64,000 nt of DNA, taken from positions 248,001 through 312,000 of the forward strand of contig NZ_NGJN01000001.1 in NCBI RefSeq assembly GCF_002266855.1. The letters run 5' to 3'. The notes under the pieces are model-generated. The model was given only the letters and a program-made list of their open reading frames with translations, did not search any database and had not been told where the DNA came from. Shown here in pieces: positions 25,188 through 34,248 of the stretch (within the stretch, counting starts at the first letter, position 1; each line of letters starts with the position of its first letter). The DNA is from Winogradskyella aurantia (GTDB taxonomy: Bacteria > Bacteroidota > Bacteroidia > Flavobacteriales > Flavobacteriaceae). A program made the translations under genes and the position numbers.

Positions 25188-26349
25188 TTGGCTTTCGATT
25201 TCTGTTTCGGTTAGATTTACGCTTTCTATTGTTTTTACGTTTTCTATTTGATTTTGGATTATCAAAACGTGTTAAACTATCCTGTCCTACAACGTTCTCA
25301 AACTCTGTTTTAGTATCTTGAATATGCTCCGAAGCGTATTCCTCTAAACTGGCAACTTTATCTTTTTTCTTATTTTTTTCTATAATTTCATTGGCTTGCT
25401 GGGCAGTAATGACATGCCAGTTCATCCATTCACCTTCATAGGCGTACCACATTAAACCTTTGAAAATATCAGTTTTTTGGCAGACCGCTGTCCCTTTTTC
25501 TGTATAAAGCTTAATATCCGTTTTAGGAAACTCCTTTAATGCATCGAGATAAGCATCTAGCTCATAGTTTAAACAGCATTTCAACTTACCGCACTGACCG
25601 GCCAACTTGAGCGGGTTTAAGGATAGCTGCTGATATCTTGCGGCAGATGTACTTACCGACCTAAAGTCCGTTAGCCATGTCGAACAACAGAGTTCTCGCC
25701 CACAAGATCCAATGCCCCCTAGTCTTGCAGCCTCTTGCCTAAATCCTACTTGACGCATTTCTATACGTGTTCTAAACTCTCTTGCAAAAACCTTGATTAG
25801 TTCTCTAAAATCTACTCGCTCCTCCGCTGTATAATAAAAAGTCGCTTTGCTACCATCGCCTTGATATTCAATATCCGATATCTTCATTTTTAGATTAAGG
25901 TCTATCGCAAATTGGCGCGCCTTAACCTTCATGGGTTCTTCCTTGTCTCTAGATGCAGACCAAATATCGATATCCTTTTGGGTAGCCTTTCTATAGATTT
26001 TAAGGACGTTTTCCTCGTCATTAATATCTATTTTTTTTCGTTTCATTTGAACGCGAACAAGTTCTCCCGTAAGCGTTACCATACCAACATCATGACCAGA
26101 ATTAGCTTGGGTAGCTACAAGGTCTCCTATACTAAGGGTAAGATTTTCAGTATTTTTAAAATAATGTTTTCTGCCATTTTTAAAACGAACCTCAACACCT
26201 ATAAAAGGGTCTTGTCCGTTTGGAAGCGACATATTGGCTAACCAATCAAAAACGGTAAGTTTGTTACAGCTATCTGTGCCGCAAGTACCATTGTTTTTAC
26301 ATCCTCTTGGTTGGCCGTCTATTCCAGTTGAGCAACTGTTACAAGCCAT
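25171..26349 (-). CDS. ricT: RicT/PSP1 family protein (YaaT homologue)
   Basis: A 392-residue PSP1-domain protein. The N-terminus MACNSCSTG and a second Cys group (CKNNGTCGTDSCN) precede the PSP1 domain. Conserved RQEAARLGGIGSCGRELCC and LAGQCGKLKCCLNYELDAY (about residues 205-265) carry cysteines that bind Fe-S in the Ric complex of Bacillus, where RicT works with RicA and RicF in RNA processing. The last 50 residues are a very basic, Lys/Arg/Asn-rich tail. Placement before gldH is shared by flavobacteria; the partner proteins are not seen here. Confidence 0.9.
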   Translation of the reverse strand: MACNSCSTGIDGQPRGCKNNGTCGTDSCNKLTVFDWLANMSLPNGQDPFIGVEVRFKNGRKHYFKNTENLTLSIGDLVATQANSGHDVGMVTLTGELVRVQMKRKKIDINDEENVLKIYRKATQKDIDIWSASRDKEEPMKVKARQFAIDLNLKMKISDIEYQGDGSKATFYYTAEERVDFRELIKVFAREFRTRIEMRQVGFRQEAARLGGIGSCGRELCCSTWLTDFRSVSTSAARYQQLSLNPLKLAGQCGKLKCCLNYELDAYLDALKEFPKTDIKLYTEKGTAVCQKTDIFKGLMWYAYEGEWMNWHVITAQQANEIIEKNKKKDKVASLEEYASEHIQDTKTEFENVVGQDSLTRFDNPKSNRKRKNNRKRKSNRNRNRKPNARKN

Positions 26350-26549
26350 ACAATTTTTTATCTATAGTCCGGCGTTGATTTCCGGATAAACGATTCGTAA
26401 ATTATTTATTAAAAGTAAAGATAGCATTATTTATTTAGTCGCATTTGGAATTTAAGTTCAGTTTAAGGGGCAACTGAAATTTTTTATTTAACTTGTTGCT
26501 CACATTGGCACAATGTAATCGATAAATCACAAAACAAACCAACTAAATA

Positions 26550-27947
26550 ATGAAATACATTTTATTTATCGCTCTTTTACTTTTTTCGACCCATTTGGTC
26601 ATTTCTCAAAATACCCAATCTGAAATTGATGGCGGAGAACACGGGTATGTACCGGAACAATCAGAATGTTTAAATGAACAGCAACGGCAGTTGATTATTC
26701 AGCAGTTAAAGTCTCAATCACTACTATTAAAGTCGGAGGGACGACTTGCCTTTTCAGAAGAAAATCGAGGAACTAATCCCTTATTCATTTGGCCAGTTCA
26801 AAAGAAACAAGGCCTAGAATACAATTCAGTATGGTCCATTTCAAACTATGTAGATCACAACCCAACAAGTCCGAATGCTTTACTAGATTACAACTGTGGG
26901 TCTAGAACCTATGATACCAGTAGTGGTTATGATCACCAAGGTTTAGACATATTTACATGGCCTTTTAGTTGGAAGCAAATGGATAATGATGATGCTGAAA
27001 TTATTGCTGCGGCAGCAGGGCAGATTATTGCCAAAAGTGACGGAAACTTTGATCGAAGTTGTGATTTCTCGACCATTACACCATGGAATGCCATTTATAT
27101 ACAGCATAGCGATGGCAGTGTAGCATGGTATGGCCATATGAAAAATGGTTCACTTACAACTAAAAACGTTGGTGATACAGTTGTAGTTGGAGAATATCTT
27201 GGTATTGTGGGTAGTTCGGGTGTTTCTACAGGACCTCACTTACACTTCGAGGTTTGGCAAGATGGAACATATACTCAACTTATTGATCCGTATGTCGGAG
27301 CCTGTAATTCGTTAAATTCTGTGTCTTGGTGGAATTCTCAAAAGCCATACACTAACCCGGGGATAAATGCCGTACTAACGCACTCTGCTAATGTCGATTT
27401 TAATAATTGCCCTAATTCAGAAACGACAAATGAGAGTGATAATTTTATGCTTAATGATATGGCATATTTTTATATTTATTTAAGAGACCAGTATATTGGC
27501 TCAATGTTTAACGTAAAAATTATAAGACCTGATGGGTCTTATCTTTTAGACGCTGACTATACAAGTACTAACGACTATTATGCCTCCTACTGGTGGTGGA
27601 GTAGAGTTGTGGATATGGAAGGTATTTGGCAATGGCAGGCTACCTATGAAGGTGAGACCGTTATACATTCATTTAGTGTTGGAGCATTGAGCATTGATGA
27701 TGAAGAACTTCAAGAGCTATCAGTATATCCAAATCCGTTTTCGGATACTATTTCCATTAACTCAAGCACCATAATCCATTCCGTAACTATTTTTGATTTT
27801 ACCGGAAAAAGTGTTGTTCTATTTGAAAAGAAATCTCCGGAAGGTATCCGAGAACTTGACTTATCAACTTTGTCACAAGGCATTTATTTTGCAGATATCA
27901 AAGGGGATAATAAAGAACAAAAAGTCATAAAACTCCTAAAGAAATAG
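26550..27947 (+). CDS. Secreted M23 metallopeptidase with type IX sorting domain
   Basis: A 465-residue protein with a Sec signal (MKYILFIALLLFSTHLVISQ). The M23/LytM domain spans about residues 115-250, with the Zn ligands in DHQGLDIF (His129, Asp133) and HLHFEVW (His230, His232). The C-terminal 75 residues form a type A sorting domain (LSVYPNPFSDTI ... YFADIKGDNKEQKVIKLLKK) that sends proteins through the type IX system. M23 enzymes cut peptidoglycan cross-bridges or Gly-rich proteins; an exported one may act on other bacteria or on proteins, which is inference. Its stop codon lies next to that of the radical SAM gene. Confidence 0.93.
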   Translation: MKYILFIALLLFSTHLVISQNTQSEIDGGEHGYVPEQSECLNEQQRQLIIQQLKSQSLLLKSEGRLAFSEENRGTNPLFIWPVQKKQGLEYNSVWSISNYVDHNPTSPNALLDYNCGSRTYDTSSGYDHQGLDIFTWPFSWKQMDNDDAEIIAAAAGQIIAKSDGNFDRSCDFSTITPWNAIYIQHSDGSVAWYGHMKNGSLTTKNVGDTVVVGEYLGIVGSSGVSTGPHLHFEVWQDGTYTQLIDPYVGACNSLNSVSWWNSQKPYTNPGINAVLTHSANVDFNNCPNSETTNESDNFMLNDMAYFYIYLRDQYIGSMFNVKIIRPDGSYLLDADYTSTNDYYASYWWWSRVVDMEGIWQWQATYEGETVIHSFSVGALSIDDEELQELSVYPNPFSDTISINSSTIIHSVTIFDFTGKSVVLFEKKSPEGIRELDLSTLSQGIYFADIKGDNKEQKVIKLLKK

Positions 27948-27948
27948 C

Positions 27949-28953
27949 TTAATTAAACTCAATTTCATAATTAAGCCTATCAGATAAGGATTTTAATTCG
28001 GCCTTCGACTTAAATATATTTTTGAAAAGTGTATTGCTCCATCCAATTTTCTTAGAGAAATCGTTAAAGGACTCCTCTTTCCAGTTAAACCCTTCCTTCC
28101 AGAAGGCTTTGGGTGACACATAACAGAAGGTATAATCGTAAACAAAACTAGATTCATTTTCATTAGACAATTCTGAAATAGTCTGAGGGGCCAGTAAGAC
28201 AATATTGTGTTTTTTGCAGGTTGTCCTTATTGAGTCTATAAGAGGCTGGTAATCATTGGATAAAGAGGAAATATCAAAGTCATTATATGCCGTATTTCCT
28301 ATTTTTCTGATGGGTCTTATTTGGAGAATATCAAAGCTTTTAGGACTAAAGTGCTTAAATAGATCTTTTAACTCGCGGAAATTGTCCTTGTTAAATGTAT
28401 AATTAACACGTACTTTAAAATTGTACGTTGTCTTTAACTTTTCAAAAGCCTTGAAGGCATTGTGAAATTTCTCATAACTTCCTTTCTGCATAAAGCCTTC
28501 ATAACTTTCTTTATAAATTCCATGGAGCGAAATAGTGAACTCATTTAAGCCTGCTTTTAATAGATTTTCTATTTTCTCTTCAGTAAGTAAGTTGGCATTT
28601 GTTGTCAATGAGATATAAGGTACATTATACATCTTACCAAGCTCAACCAGTCTGTCCAGATTTTTAAACAAGGTGGGCTCTGTACCACAGCCTAATTGAA
28701 GTTTGAGGGCTCTGTTAAAAATCGACTTGGCAACCAGCTCTAAATCCTCTTCCTTAAATTGGCCCTTTAAGGTCTTGACATAGTCAACGTCTGTAAAATA
28801 ACACATTTTACAACGCAGATTACATGCAAGAACGGGGTCGAGATTTACAGCCAAATAACGTTTATTAAGCTTGTGCAACAGGTATAACCCTAGAAATTTA
28901 ATTCTATGGTTTTTAATCCTTCTATTCAGCTGTAATAATTTATAAACGTTCAT
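27949..28953 (-). CDS. Radical SAM protein of unknown role
   Basis: A 334-residue radical SAM protein. The cluster motif is CNLRCKMC (Cys44, Cys48, Cys51), followed by the TIM-barrel pattern LQLGCGTEPTLFKNLDRLVE and SLTTNANLLTEEKIENLL. The C-terminal third has no SPASM Cys pattern that I can see. Nothing nearby is a recognisable substrate or partner, so its reaction is open. It lies convergent to the secreted M23 gene with the two stop codons 1 nt apart. Confidence 0.85.
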   Translation of the reverse strand: MNVYKLLQLNRRIKNHRIKFLGLYLLHKLNKRYLAVNLDPVLACNLRCKMCYFTDVDYVKTLKGQFKEEDLELVAKSIFNRALKLQLGCGTEPTLFKNLDRLVELGKMYNVPYISLTTNANLLTEEKIENLLKAGLNEFTISLHGIYKESYEGFMQKGSYEKFHNAFKAFEKLKTTYNFKVRVNYTFNKDNFRELKDLFKHFSPKSFDILQIRPIRKIGNTAYNDFDISSLSNDYQPLIDSIRTTCKKHNIVLLAPQTISELSNENESSFVYDYTFCYVSPKAFWKEGFNWKEESFNDFSKKIGWSNTLFKNIFKSKAELKSLSDRLNYEIEFN

Positions 28954-28998
28954 CCAATGTAAATAAATATAAAAGCCTGGTTAAAAAAGCTCTTTTTT

Positions 28999-30075
28999 TC
29001 ATTTGACTTTGGTCTTGGGGAATTTTTCAAAAATATTTCTCAAATCCTTCTTGTAAGGCAAGTGGTCTGCTCTTCCTTTTTTAAAGATGTCGTTACTATT
29101 GCCTTGCCCTTTTCGTAACGCTTTTTGTTCCTCATAAGGCAACCTATTTATTTCCATACATGCTGTGGAGCAACAGTTTTCCATCTTCTCCTTACAGCTA
29201 TCACATTGAATAAATAGCAAGTGACAGGCTTCATTAGCGCAATTGGTGTGTAAGTCTGCAGGCTGACCACACTGGTGACACTTAGCGATTATATCATCAC
29301 TTATGCGTTCCGAGCGACGCTCGTCGAATACAAAGTTTTTTCCAATAAATTTATTTTCTAAACCTTTAGATTTTACGTCTCTAGCATAATTTATAATACC
29401 CCCTTCCAATTGAAAAACGTTTTTAAACCCTTTATGCTTGTAATAAGCACTGGCCTTTTCACAACGGATACCGCCAGTGCAGTACATAACTAAATTCTTA
29501 TCTTGTTTATGGTCTTTTAGGTCCTCATCAATAATGTCCAAGGACTCCCTAAAAGTGTCCACATCTGGTGTTACAGCATTCTTAAAATGACCAATCTCAC
29601 TTTCATAGTGATTTCTCATGTCTACCAAAACGGTATTAGGGTCTTCAATAAGTTCATTGAACTGCTCTGCATTAACATGGATTCCCTTATTCGTTACATC
29701 AAAAGTTTCATCATTTAGACCGTCCGCTACAATTTTAGGTCTCACTTTTACCTTTAATTTTAAGAAGGCAAAATTATCATGCTCAATAGCAATGTTAAGT
29801 CTTACATTTTCCAAAAATGAAATAGAATCCAAATGACTTTTGAATAACTCAAAATTTTCGGCAGGCACTGAAAGTTGTGCATTAATACCTTCGGTGGCAA
29901 TATATATACGACCTAAAACATCGAGGTCGTTCCACGCCAAGAACATGTGATTTCTAAAAATTTTGGTGTTTTTAATTTTCGCGTACTTGTAGAAAGAGAT
30001 CGTCAATCGGTCCTTACCGGCTTTTTCAATAAGAGCAGCTCTTTCTTTAGCACTTAAGTTATTGTACAGTTGCAT
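28999..30075 (-). CDS. trhO: tRNA uridine(34) hydroxylase TrhO (rhodanese-like)
   Basis: A 358-residue member of the YceA/TrhO family, which hydroxylates U34 of certain tRNAs with O2 to form 5-hydroxyuridine. The N-terminus shows DRLTISFYKYAKI and GRIYIATEGINAQLSVP. The rhodanese domain follows with catalytic Cys199 in YCTGGIRCEKASAYYK. The C-terminus is rich in Cys (CHQCGQPADLHTNC and CDSCKEKMENCC), a probable Zn site found in the family. It is divergent from recA across 411 bp. A TACCTTTG box lies 37 nt upstream. Confidence 0.93.
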   Translation of the reverse strand: MQLYNNLSAKERAALIEKAGKDRLTISFYKYAKIKNTKIFRNHMFLAWNDLDVLGRIYIATEGINAQLSVPAENFELFKSHLDSISFLENVRLNIAIEHDNFAFLKLKVKVRPKIVADGLNDETFDVTNKGIHVNAEQFNELIEDPNTVLVDMRNHYESEIGHFKNAVTPDVDTFRESLDIIDEDLKDHKQDKNLVMYCTGGIRCEKASAYYKHKGFKNVFQLEGGIINYARDVKSKGLENKFIGKNFVFDERRSERISDDIIAKCHQCGQPADLHTNCANEACHLLFIQCDSCKEKMENCCSTACMEINRLPYEEQKALRKGQGNSNDIFKKGRADHLPYKKDLRNIFEKFPKTKVK

Positions 30076-30111
30076 GCTATACTAATTTTAAGTTTAAAGA
30101 CTAATGAAGCG

Positions 30112-30119
30112 CAAAGGTA
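30112..30119 (-). promoter_or_regulatory. Putative -7 box for trhO
   Basis: TACCTTTG on the minus strand matches TAnnTTTG and lies 37 nt upstream of the trhO start, inside the terminator-to-gene interval. It implies trhO is transcribed from here rather than through the upstream terminator. No -33 TTG at the usual distance was found. Confidence 0.45.
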
Positions 30120-30152
30120 TTATTTTTATAAATCTCTAAGCCCTTTAACATA

Positions 30153-30186
30153 AAAAAAGCACTTTAACAGTGTAAAGTGCTTTTTT
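30153..30186. terminator. Strong hairpin terminator in a divergent spacer
   Basis: Arms 30153-30166 and 30173-30186 are perfectly complementary over 14 bp around a 6-nt loop, flanked by A and T tracts that work on both strands. No annotated gene ends here: trhO starts 78 nt to the left and recA starts 300 nt to the right. It may end an unannotated RNA. Confidence 0.8.
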
Positions 30187-30425
30187 AGATTAACCAAAAT
30201 TAAAAAGACTTAAGAAGTTAATCCCAATGGGCTTCACAACTGCTGAGAAATGTGCAACACTTGAAACACCTAATGTCTAAATTCTGATTAGATGACCCTT
30301 ATTCAATTAAGACCACCATAAACAAATAACCTACTTCACCAAACATCCTTTCGAATGAATTTCATAGCAATTTTTTCCTTTTCATTATTAAGATGTAAAA
30401 AGATAGAAATGGTTGCGTAAGAAAA

Positions 30426-30455
30426 TTGAAAAAAGTAAAATAAATGGTATTTTTG
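30426..30455 (+). promoter_or_regulatory. recA promoter (Bacteroidota -33/-7 type)
   Basis: TTG at 30426-30428 and TATTTTTG at 30448-30455 are separated by 19 nt, a full match to the TTG-n17-23-TAnnTTTG consensus. The -7 box ends 31 nt before the recA start. No LexA-type operator was recognised. Confidence 0.65.
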
Positions 30456-30486
30456 GGGATAGATTAATAATGAAATATTTTGACAG

Positions 30487-31491
30487 ATGAGTAGTGAAAA
30501 AGACGCAAAATTAAAAGCTCTAAAATTGACCTTAGACAAACTAGATAAGGCATATGGAAAGGGAACCGTAATGAAAATGAGCGACCAAGCCATTGATGAT
30601 GTAGATGCCATACCATCTGGGTCTTTAGGTTTGGATATTGCCCTAGGGGTTGGTGGTTATCCACGAGGTAGAGTGATAGAAATATATGGCCCAGAATCTT
30701 CAGGTAAAACAACTCTAACATTGCATGCCATCGCTGAAGCACAAAAAGCAGGAGGCATAGCTGCATTTATTGATGCAGAACACGCTTTTGATAGGTTTTA
30801 TGCTGAAAAGCTAGGTGTAGATTTAGAAAATCTTATTATATCACAACCAGACAATGGAGAACAAGCTTTGGAAATAGCAGATAACTTAGTACGGTCTGGA
30901 GCTATTGATATTGTGGTAATTGATTCTGTTGCGGCCTTAACTCCTAAAAGTGAGATTGAAGGCGAAATGGGAGATTCTAAGATGGGGCTCCATGCCCGCT
31001 TGATGTCCCAAGCACTGCGTAAATTAACGGCTTCTATAAGCAAAACCAACTGTACCATGGTTTTTATAAATCAGCTGCGGGAAAAAATAGGGGTGATGTT
31101 CGGCAATCCAGAAACCACAACAGGTGGAAATGCCCTTAAGTTTTACGCTTCGGTTAGATTAGATATCAGACGTTCCACGCAGATTAAAGATGCGAACAGT
31201 AATGTAATGGGCAACAAAACACGGGTTAAAGTGGTTAAGAACAAGGTTGCTCCTCCATTTAAAACTGCAGAGTTCGACATAATGTACGGCGAAGGCATAT
31301 CTAAGGTAGGTGAGGTGTTGGATTTAGCTGTAGAGCACGATATAGTAAAAAAGAGCGGGTCGTGGTTTAGTTACGAAGATACTAAACTTGGGCAAGGAAG
31401 GGATGCCGTAAAATCCTTGATTAAGGATAACCCAGATTTAATGGACGAGCTTGAAGAAAAGGTAAGGCAATTGATTAACGAAACTAAGTAA
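30487..31491 (+). CDS. recA: Recombinase RecA
   Basis: A 334-residue homologous recombination and SOS protein. Walker A is GPESSGKTT (residues 68-76), preceded by [43 protein letters not shown] is Walker B plus loop 1, followed by [27 protein letters not shown] (loop 2 and allosteric Gln). The C-terminus is short and acidic. It has its own promoter and is followed directly by a rho-independent terminator, so it is a single-gene unit. Confidence 0.98.
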   Translation: MSSEKDAKLKALKLTLDKLDKAYGKGTVMKMSDQAIDDVDAIPSGSLGLDIALGVGGYPRGRVIEIYGPESSGKTTLTLHAIAEAQKAGGIAAFIDAEHAFDRFYAEKLGVDLENLIISQPDNGEQALEIADNLVRSGAIDIVVIDSVAALTPKSEIEGEMGDSKMGLHARLMSQALRKLTASISKTNCTMVFINQLREKIGVMFGNPETTTGGNALKFYASVRLDIRRSTQIKDANSNVMGNKTRVKVVKNKVAPPFKTAEFDIMYGEGISKVGEVLDLAVEHDIVKKSGSWFSYEDTKLGQGRDAVKSLIKDNPDLMDELEEKVRQLINETK

Positions 31492-31527
31492 AATAAAAAA
31501 ACCTGAAAATTCAGGTTTTTTTATTTT
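31492..31527 (+). terminator. recA terminator
   Basis: Immediately past the recA stop, CCTGAA and TTCAGG flanked by A7 and T7 runs form a hairpin with a T tract on either strand. It separates recA from the lipoprotein gene. Confidence 0.9.
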
Positions 31528-31583
31528 AACACGCAACCCTTTTAAGTTTTATGCATCTATAAATAGATTGATTTGAAATTATT

Positions 31584-31997
31584 ATGAAAAAATTTATTTT
31601 TTTATTCATCCTCTCGTCTCTCATTTTCTCGTGTGATATTGAAAGCGATAGTCCGAACTTTTCATTTGAAATAGTGGGAATAGACAGTGTTGAAACACCA
31701 GAACTCTTCATTTTTGCTGAAACTTATGAAATAAGTGTCACCTATATCGCTCCAAACGGTTGTTACGAATTTAATGACTTTATTTACGATATAAATGGCA
31801 ATGAAAGAACTATTGCTGTTGTTAATACAGTTTACGATTATTCCAATTGTACAACAGCTGAAGAGAGTATAACAGTAAGCTTTAATTTTACAGTGACTTC
31901 AACTGAAACCTATTTATTTAGGTTTTATAAGGGCGAGAATGAAGAGGGGGCAGATGAATATCACCTCGTGGAAATTCCTGTTGAAATGGGAGATTGA
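31584..31997 (+). CDS. Small lipoprotein of unknown function
   Basis: A 137-residue protein with a lipoprotein signal MKKFIFLFILSSLIFSCD, acylated Cys17. The mature part is acidic and beta-rich, with two further Cys residues (APNGCYEFND and DYSNCTTAEE) that could pair. I recognise no family. It lies between recA and the ECF sigma factor gene, 46 nt upstream of the latter on the same strand, so it may belong to that unit. Confidence 0.75.
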   Translation: MKKFIFLFILSSLIFSCDIESDSPNFSFEIVGIDSVETPELFIFAETYEISVTYIAPNGCYEFNDFIYDINGNERTIAVVNTVYDYSNCTTAEESITVSFNFTVTSTETYLFRFYKGENEEGADEYHLVEIPVEMGD

Positions 31998-32043
31998 GAA
32001 CTAGTGACTAAATCAGCCAATACTAATTAATATAAGTAAAAAT

Positions 32044-32589
32044 GTGAGTTTAGAGAAGCTCATAGAACAATGCATAAAACAAAATGCTCATGCACAAAGC
32101 CAACTATACAAGCTCTACGCGAGTAAATTATTTTCGCTTTGTCTTAAGTACTCAAAGAATTATGCTGAGGCAGAAGATAATCTGCACGATACATTTATAA
32201 CTGTATTTAAAAAAATAAATCAGTTTAAAAATAGAGGTTCTTTTGAAGGTTGGTTAAAACGTATTGCAATTAATACGGCACTGCAACGCTACAGAGAAAA
32301 TGTAGGTGTTTTTGATATTGTTAATGAAGGACAAATTCAAGATGCTGCAGTAGATATAGAAGATGATGATGTAAGTTTAGATTTTTTGCTGAAAATCATC
32401 CAAGAATTGCCAGATCGTTACAGGTTGATTTTTAACTTGTATGTATTAGATGGTTATTCGCATGTTGAAATCAGTGAGCTCATCAATATCTCTGTAGGGA
32501 CGTCAAAATCAAACCTCTCTAGGGCAAGAGCAATTTTAAAAAGTAAAATAGAAGATTACAAAGCGAATTTAAATTCGCAGTCAATTTAA
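32044..32589 (+). CDS. ECF-type RNA polymerase sigma factor
   Basis: A 181-residue sigma-70 family factor. Region 2 covers about residues 14-80 (LYKLYASKLFSLCLKYS and DTFITVFKKINQFKNRGSFE, ending WLKRIAINTALQRYR). Region 4 covers about 120-172 (LPDRYRLIFNLYVLDGYSH and EISELINISVGTSKSNLSRA). The start is GTG at 32044; the overlapping ATG at 32042 is out of frame and meets a stop at once. The gene 2 nt downstream encodes a membrane protein whose N-terminal tail is a likely anti-sigma partner. Confidence 0.93.
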   Translation: MSLEKLIEQCIKQNAHAQSQLYKLYASKLFSLCLKYSKNYAEAEDNLHDTFITVFKKINQFKNRGSFEGWLKRIAINTALQRYRENVGVFDIVNEGQIQDAAVDIEDDDVSLDFLLKIIQELPDRYRLIFNLYVLDGYSHVEISELINISVGTSKSNLSRARAILKSKIEDYKANLNSQSI

Positions 32590-32591
32590 TA

Positions 32592-34169
32592 ATGAGCGAT
32601 AAAAAACAAATTGATAGGCTTTTTCAGGAAAAGTTTAAGGACTTTGAAGTTCATCCGGACGACCAGGTTTGGAATCGCATAAGTGAAAGCCTTCCCAAGA
32701 AAAAGAAAAAGCGAAAAGTATTGCCGCTTTGGTGGCAGATCGCAGGTGTGGCGGCAGCCATTGTTTTGCTATTCACAGTTGGTATTACAATATTTAATTC
32801 AGAAGATGGTAGTGATGAGCAATTACCTGTCGTCAATTCTGAAGTTAAGTATAAAAATAAGTCTTCTGATTATGACAACGCTAACGAAAATCAGGCCGCA
32901 GAATACTTAAAGAATAATAATTCCTCAAATAATGTGGTAGTCGAAACAGATTCTATTGATGATTTGAAAATAAAATCTAATGAAGTTGGAAATTCAATAA
33001 TAACTCAATTTCCGAAAGCAAATCGGAAAAGCAAATCGTCCCAATCCACGGTGATTGCAAATCAAAGTACTAACAAGCAAAAGCCATTGTCCAATAACAA
33101 GACTAATGACTTAATTAAAATCACTTCAGAGAATAAGGCAAATAGGACAGTTGCTAATTCCACTGACAATGTCAGTATACCAACATCTAAAGATGGCTTA
33201 AAAACCAATGGTGAACTAAAATCCGTGATAGCTACATCTGTTAAAGATAACTCAACTGCCGTTACTGAAACGCATAGCGAAAAAGTAAATGATACGAAAA
33301 ATAAGAACAACACCAATACTGATCTTAATTCAATAGAGTCGGCCCAAACCAATGAGACAATGCCTGAAGAATTTAATACGTTGACCATTGAAGAAGCGAT
33401 TGCAGAGCAAACAAACACTACAAATGAAAAAGAAAAAGTAAATGAAAGAGACAGGTGGAGCATTTCTCCAAATGTTGCGCCTGTTTATTTTAGCTCGTTA
33501 GGACAAGGATCTCCAATCAACGAACAGTTTAACAACAATGCTAAAGGTGGTGATGTCAATATGAGCTACGGAATAGCAGGTAGTTATGCAATCTCAAATC
33601 GTTTAAAGATAAGAGCCGGTATTAACCGTGTTAATTTAAACCAAACTACGGCAGATGTTTTTGCGTTTGTTGGCGCCCAGTCTTCGGCAAATGGTGTAAT
33701 GGCTAGAATGCCAAACGTAGATTACAAAAGCAATGTTGCTTCTATAGCCCTTATGAGTTCTGAAATGATGAACAGAAACTCATCACCCGAGTTATTTAAT
33801 ACAAAGATTGCTGGTAATTTGGAACAACGTTTTGGCTTTCTAGAGGTGCCGTTAGAATTGGAATATCGTCTTTTAGATAAAAAATTTGGTGTCAATTTAG
33901 TAGGAGGGTTCAGTACATTTTTCTTGAATGAAAATGAAATATATGCTGACGTTAATGGTTCGTCTACCTTGATTGGTGAAGCTAACAATATAAATTCAAC
34001 AAGTTTTAGTGCCAATTTAGGTTTAGGAGTGGATTACAACTTAACACAACAATGGAATATAAATCTTGAACCCATGTTCAAGTATCAACTAAATACATTC
34101 AATAATACCTCGGGTGACTTTAGACCATTCTTTATTGGTGTATATACAGGACTAAGTTTTAAGTTTTAG
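32592..34169 (+). CDS. Membrane-anchored anti-sigma-like protein with outer-membrane beta-barrel domain
   Basis: A 525-residue protein with an unusual order. A short cytoplasmic tail of about 42 residues (QIDRLFQEKFKDFEVHPDDQ then a Lys-rich KKKKKRK) precedes one membrane helix (about residues 47-66). A low-complexity Asn/Ser/Thr/Lys linker of roughly 210 residues follows. The C-terminal 240 residues are a beta-barrel of PorT-like outer-membrane type, ending in the hydrophobic FKF. The protein could bridge both membranes. It starts 2 nt after the ECF sigma gene, and such partners usually restrain the sigma factor. The anti-sigma role is inferred from position and tail, as no classical anti-sigma motif is seen. 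Confidence 0.75.
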   Translation: MSDKKQIDRLFQEKFKDFEVHPDDQVWNRISESLPKKKKKRKVLPLWWQIAGVAAAIVLLFTVGITIFNSEDGSDEQLPVVNSEVKYKNKSSDYDNANENQAAEYLKNNNSSNNVVVETDSIDDLKIKSNEVGNSIITQFPKANRKSKSSQSTVIANQSTNKQKPLSNNKTNDLIKITSENKANRTVANSTDNVSIPTSKDGLKTNGELKSVIATSVKDNSTAVTETHSEKVNDTKNKNNTNTDLNSIESAQTNETMPEEFNTLTIEEAIAEQTNTTNEKEKVNERDRWSISPNVAPVYFSSLGQGSPINEQFNNNAKGGDVNMSYGIAGSYAISNRLKIRAGINRVNLNQTTADVFAFVGAQSSANGVMARMPNVDYKSNVASIALMSSEMMNRNSSPELFNTKIAGNLEQRFGFLEVPLELEYRLLDKKFGVNLVGGFSTFFLNENEIYADVNGSSTLIGEANNINSTSFSANLGLGVDYNLTQQWNINLEPMFKYQLNTFNNTSGDFRPFFIGVYTGLSFKF

Positions 34170-34221
34170 GTTAGTTAGGTTATTGCAACAGATCAAAGCA
34201 ATGATGAAATGCAATGATGAC

Positions 34222-34248
34222 AAAGCTGCTCGTGGTTAGGGCAGCTTT
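34222..34248 (+). terminator. Terminator of the sigma factor/beta-barrel operon
   Basis: Arms AAAGCTGC (34222-34229) and GCAGCTTT (34241-34248) with an 11-nt loop, then a T tract. It reads on the plus strand and overlaps the 3' end of the convergent plsC gene. Confidence 0.75.

Larger units (their letters stand above)
30076..30486. other. 411-bp divergent spacer between trhO and recA
   Basis: This stretch holds the recA promoter, a trhO -7 box and a perfect 14-bp terminator hairpin that does not belong to either flanking gene. Between terminator and recA promoter there is about 240 bp without a convincing gene. A 9-codon minus-strand frame (MKFIRKDVW, about 30340-30370) is present. No tRNA was recognised. 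Confidence 0.6.

Noticed and set aside
25188-25265. Earlier start for gldH adding 26 residues
   Set aside because: It would bury the lipoprotein signal and lengthen the overlap with ricT to 95 nt.
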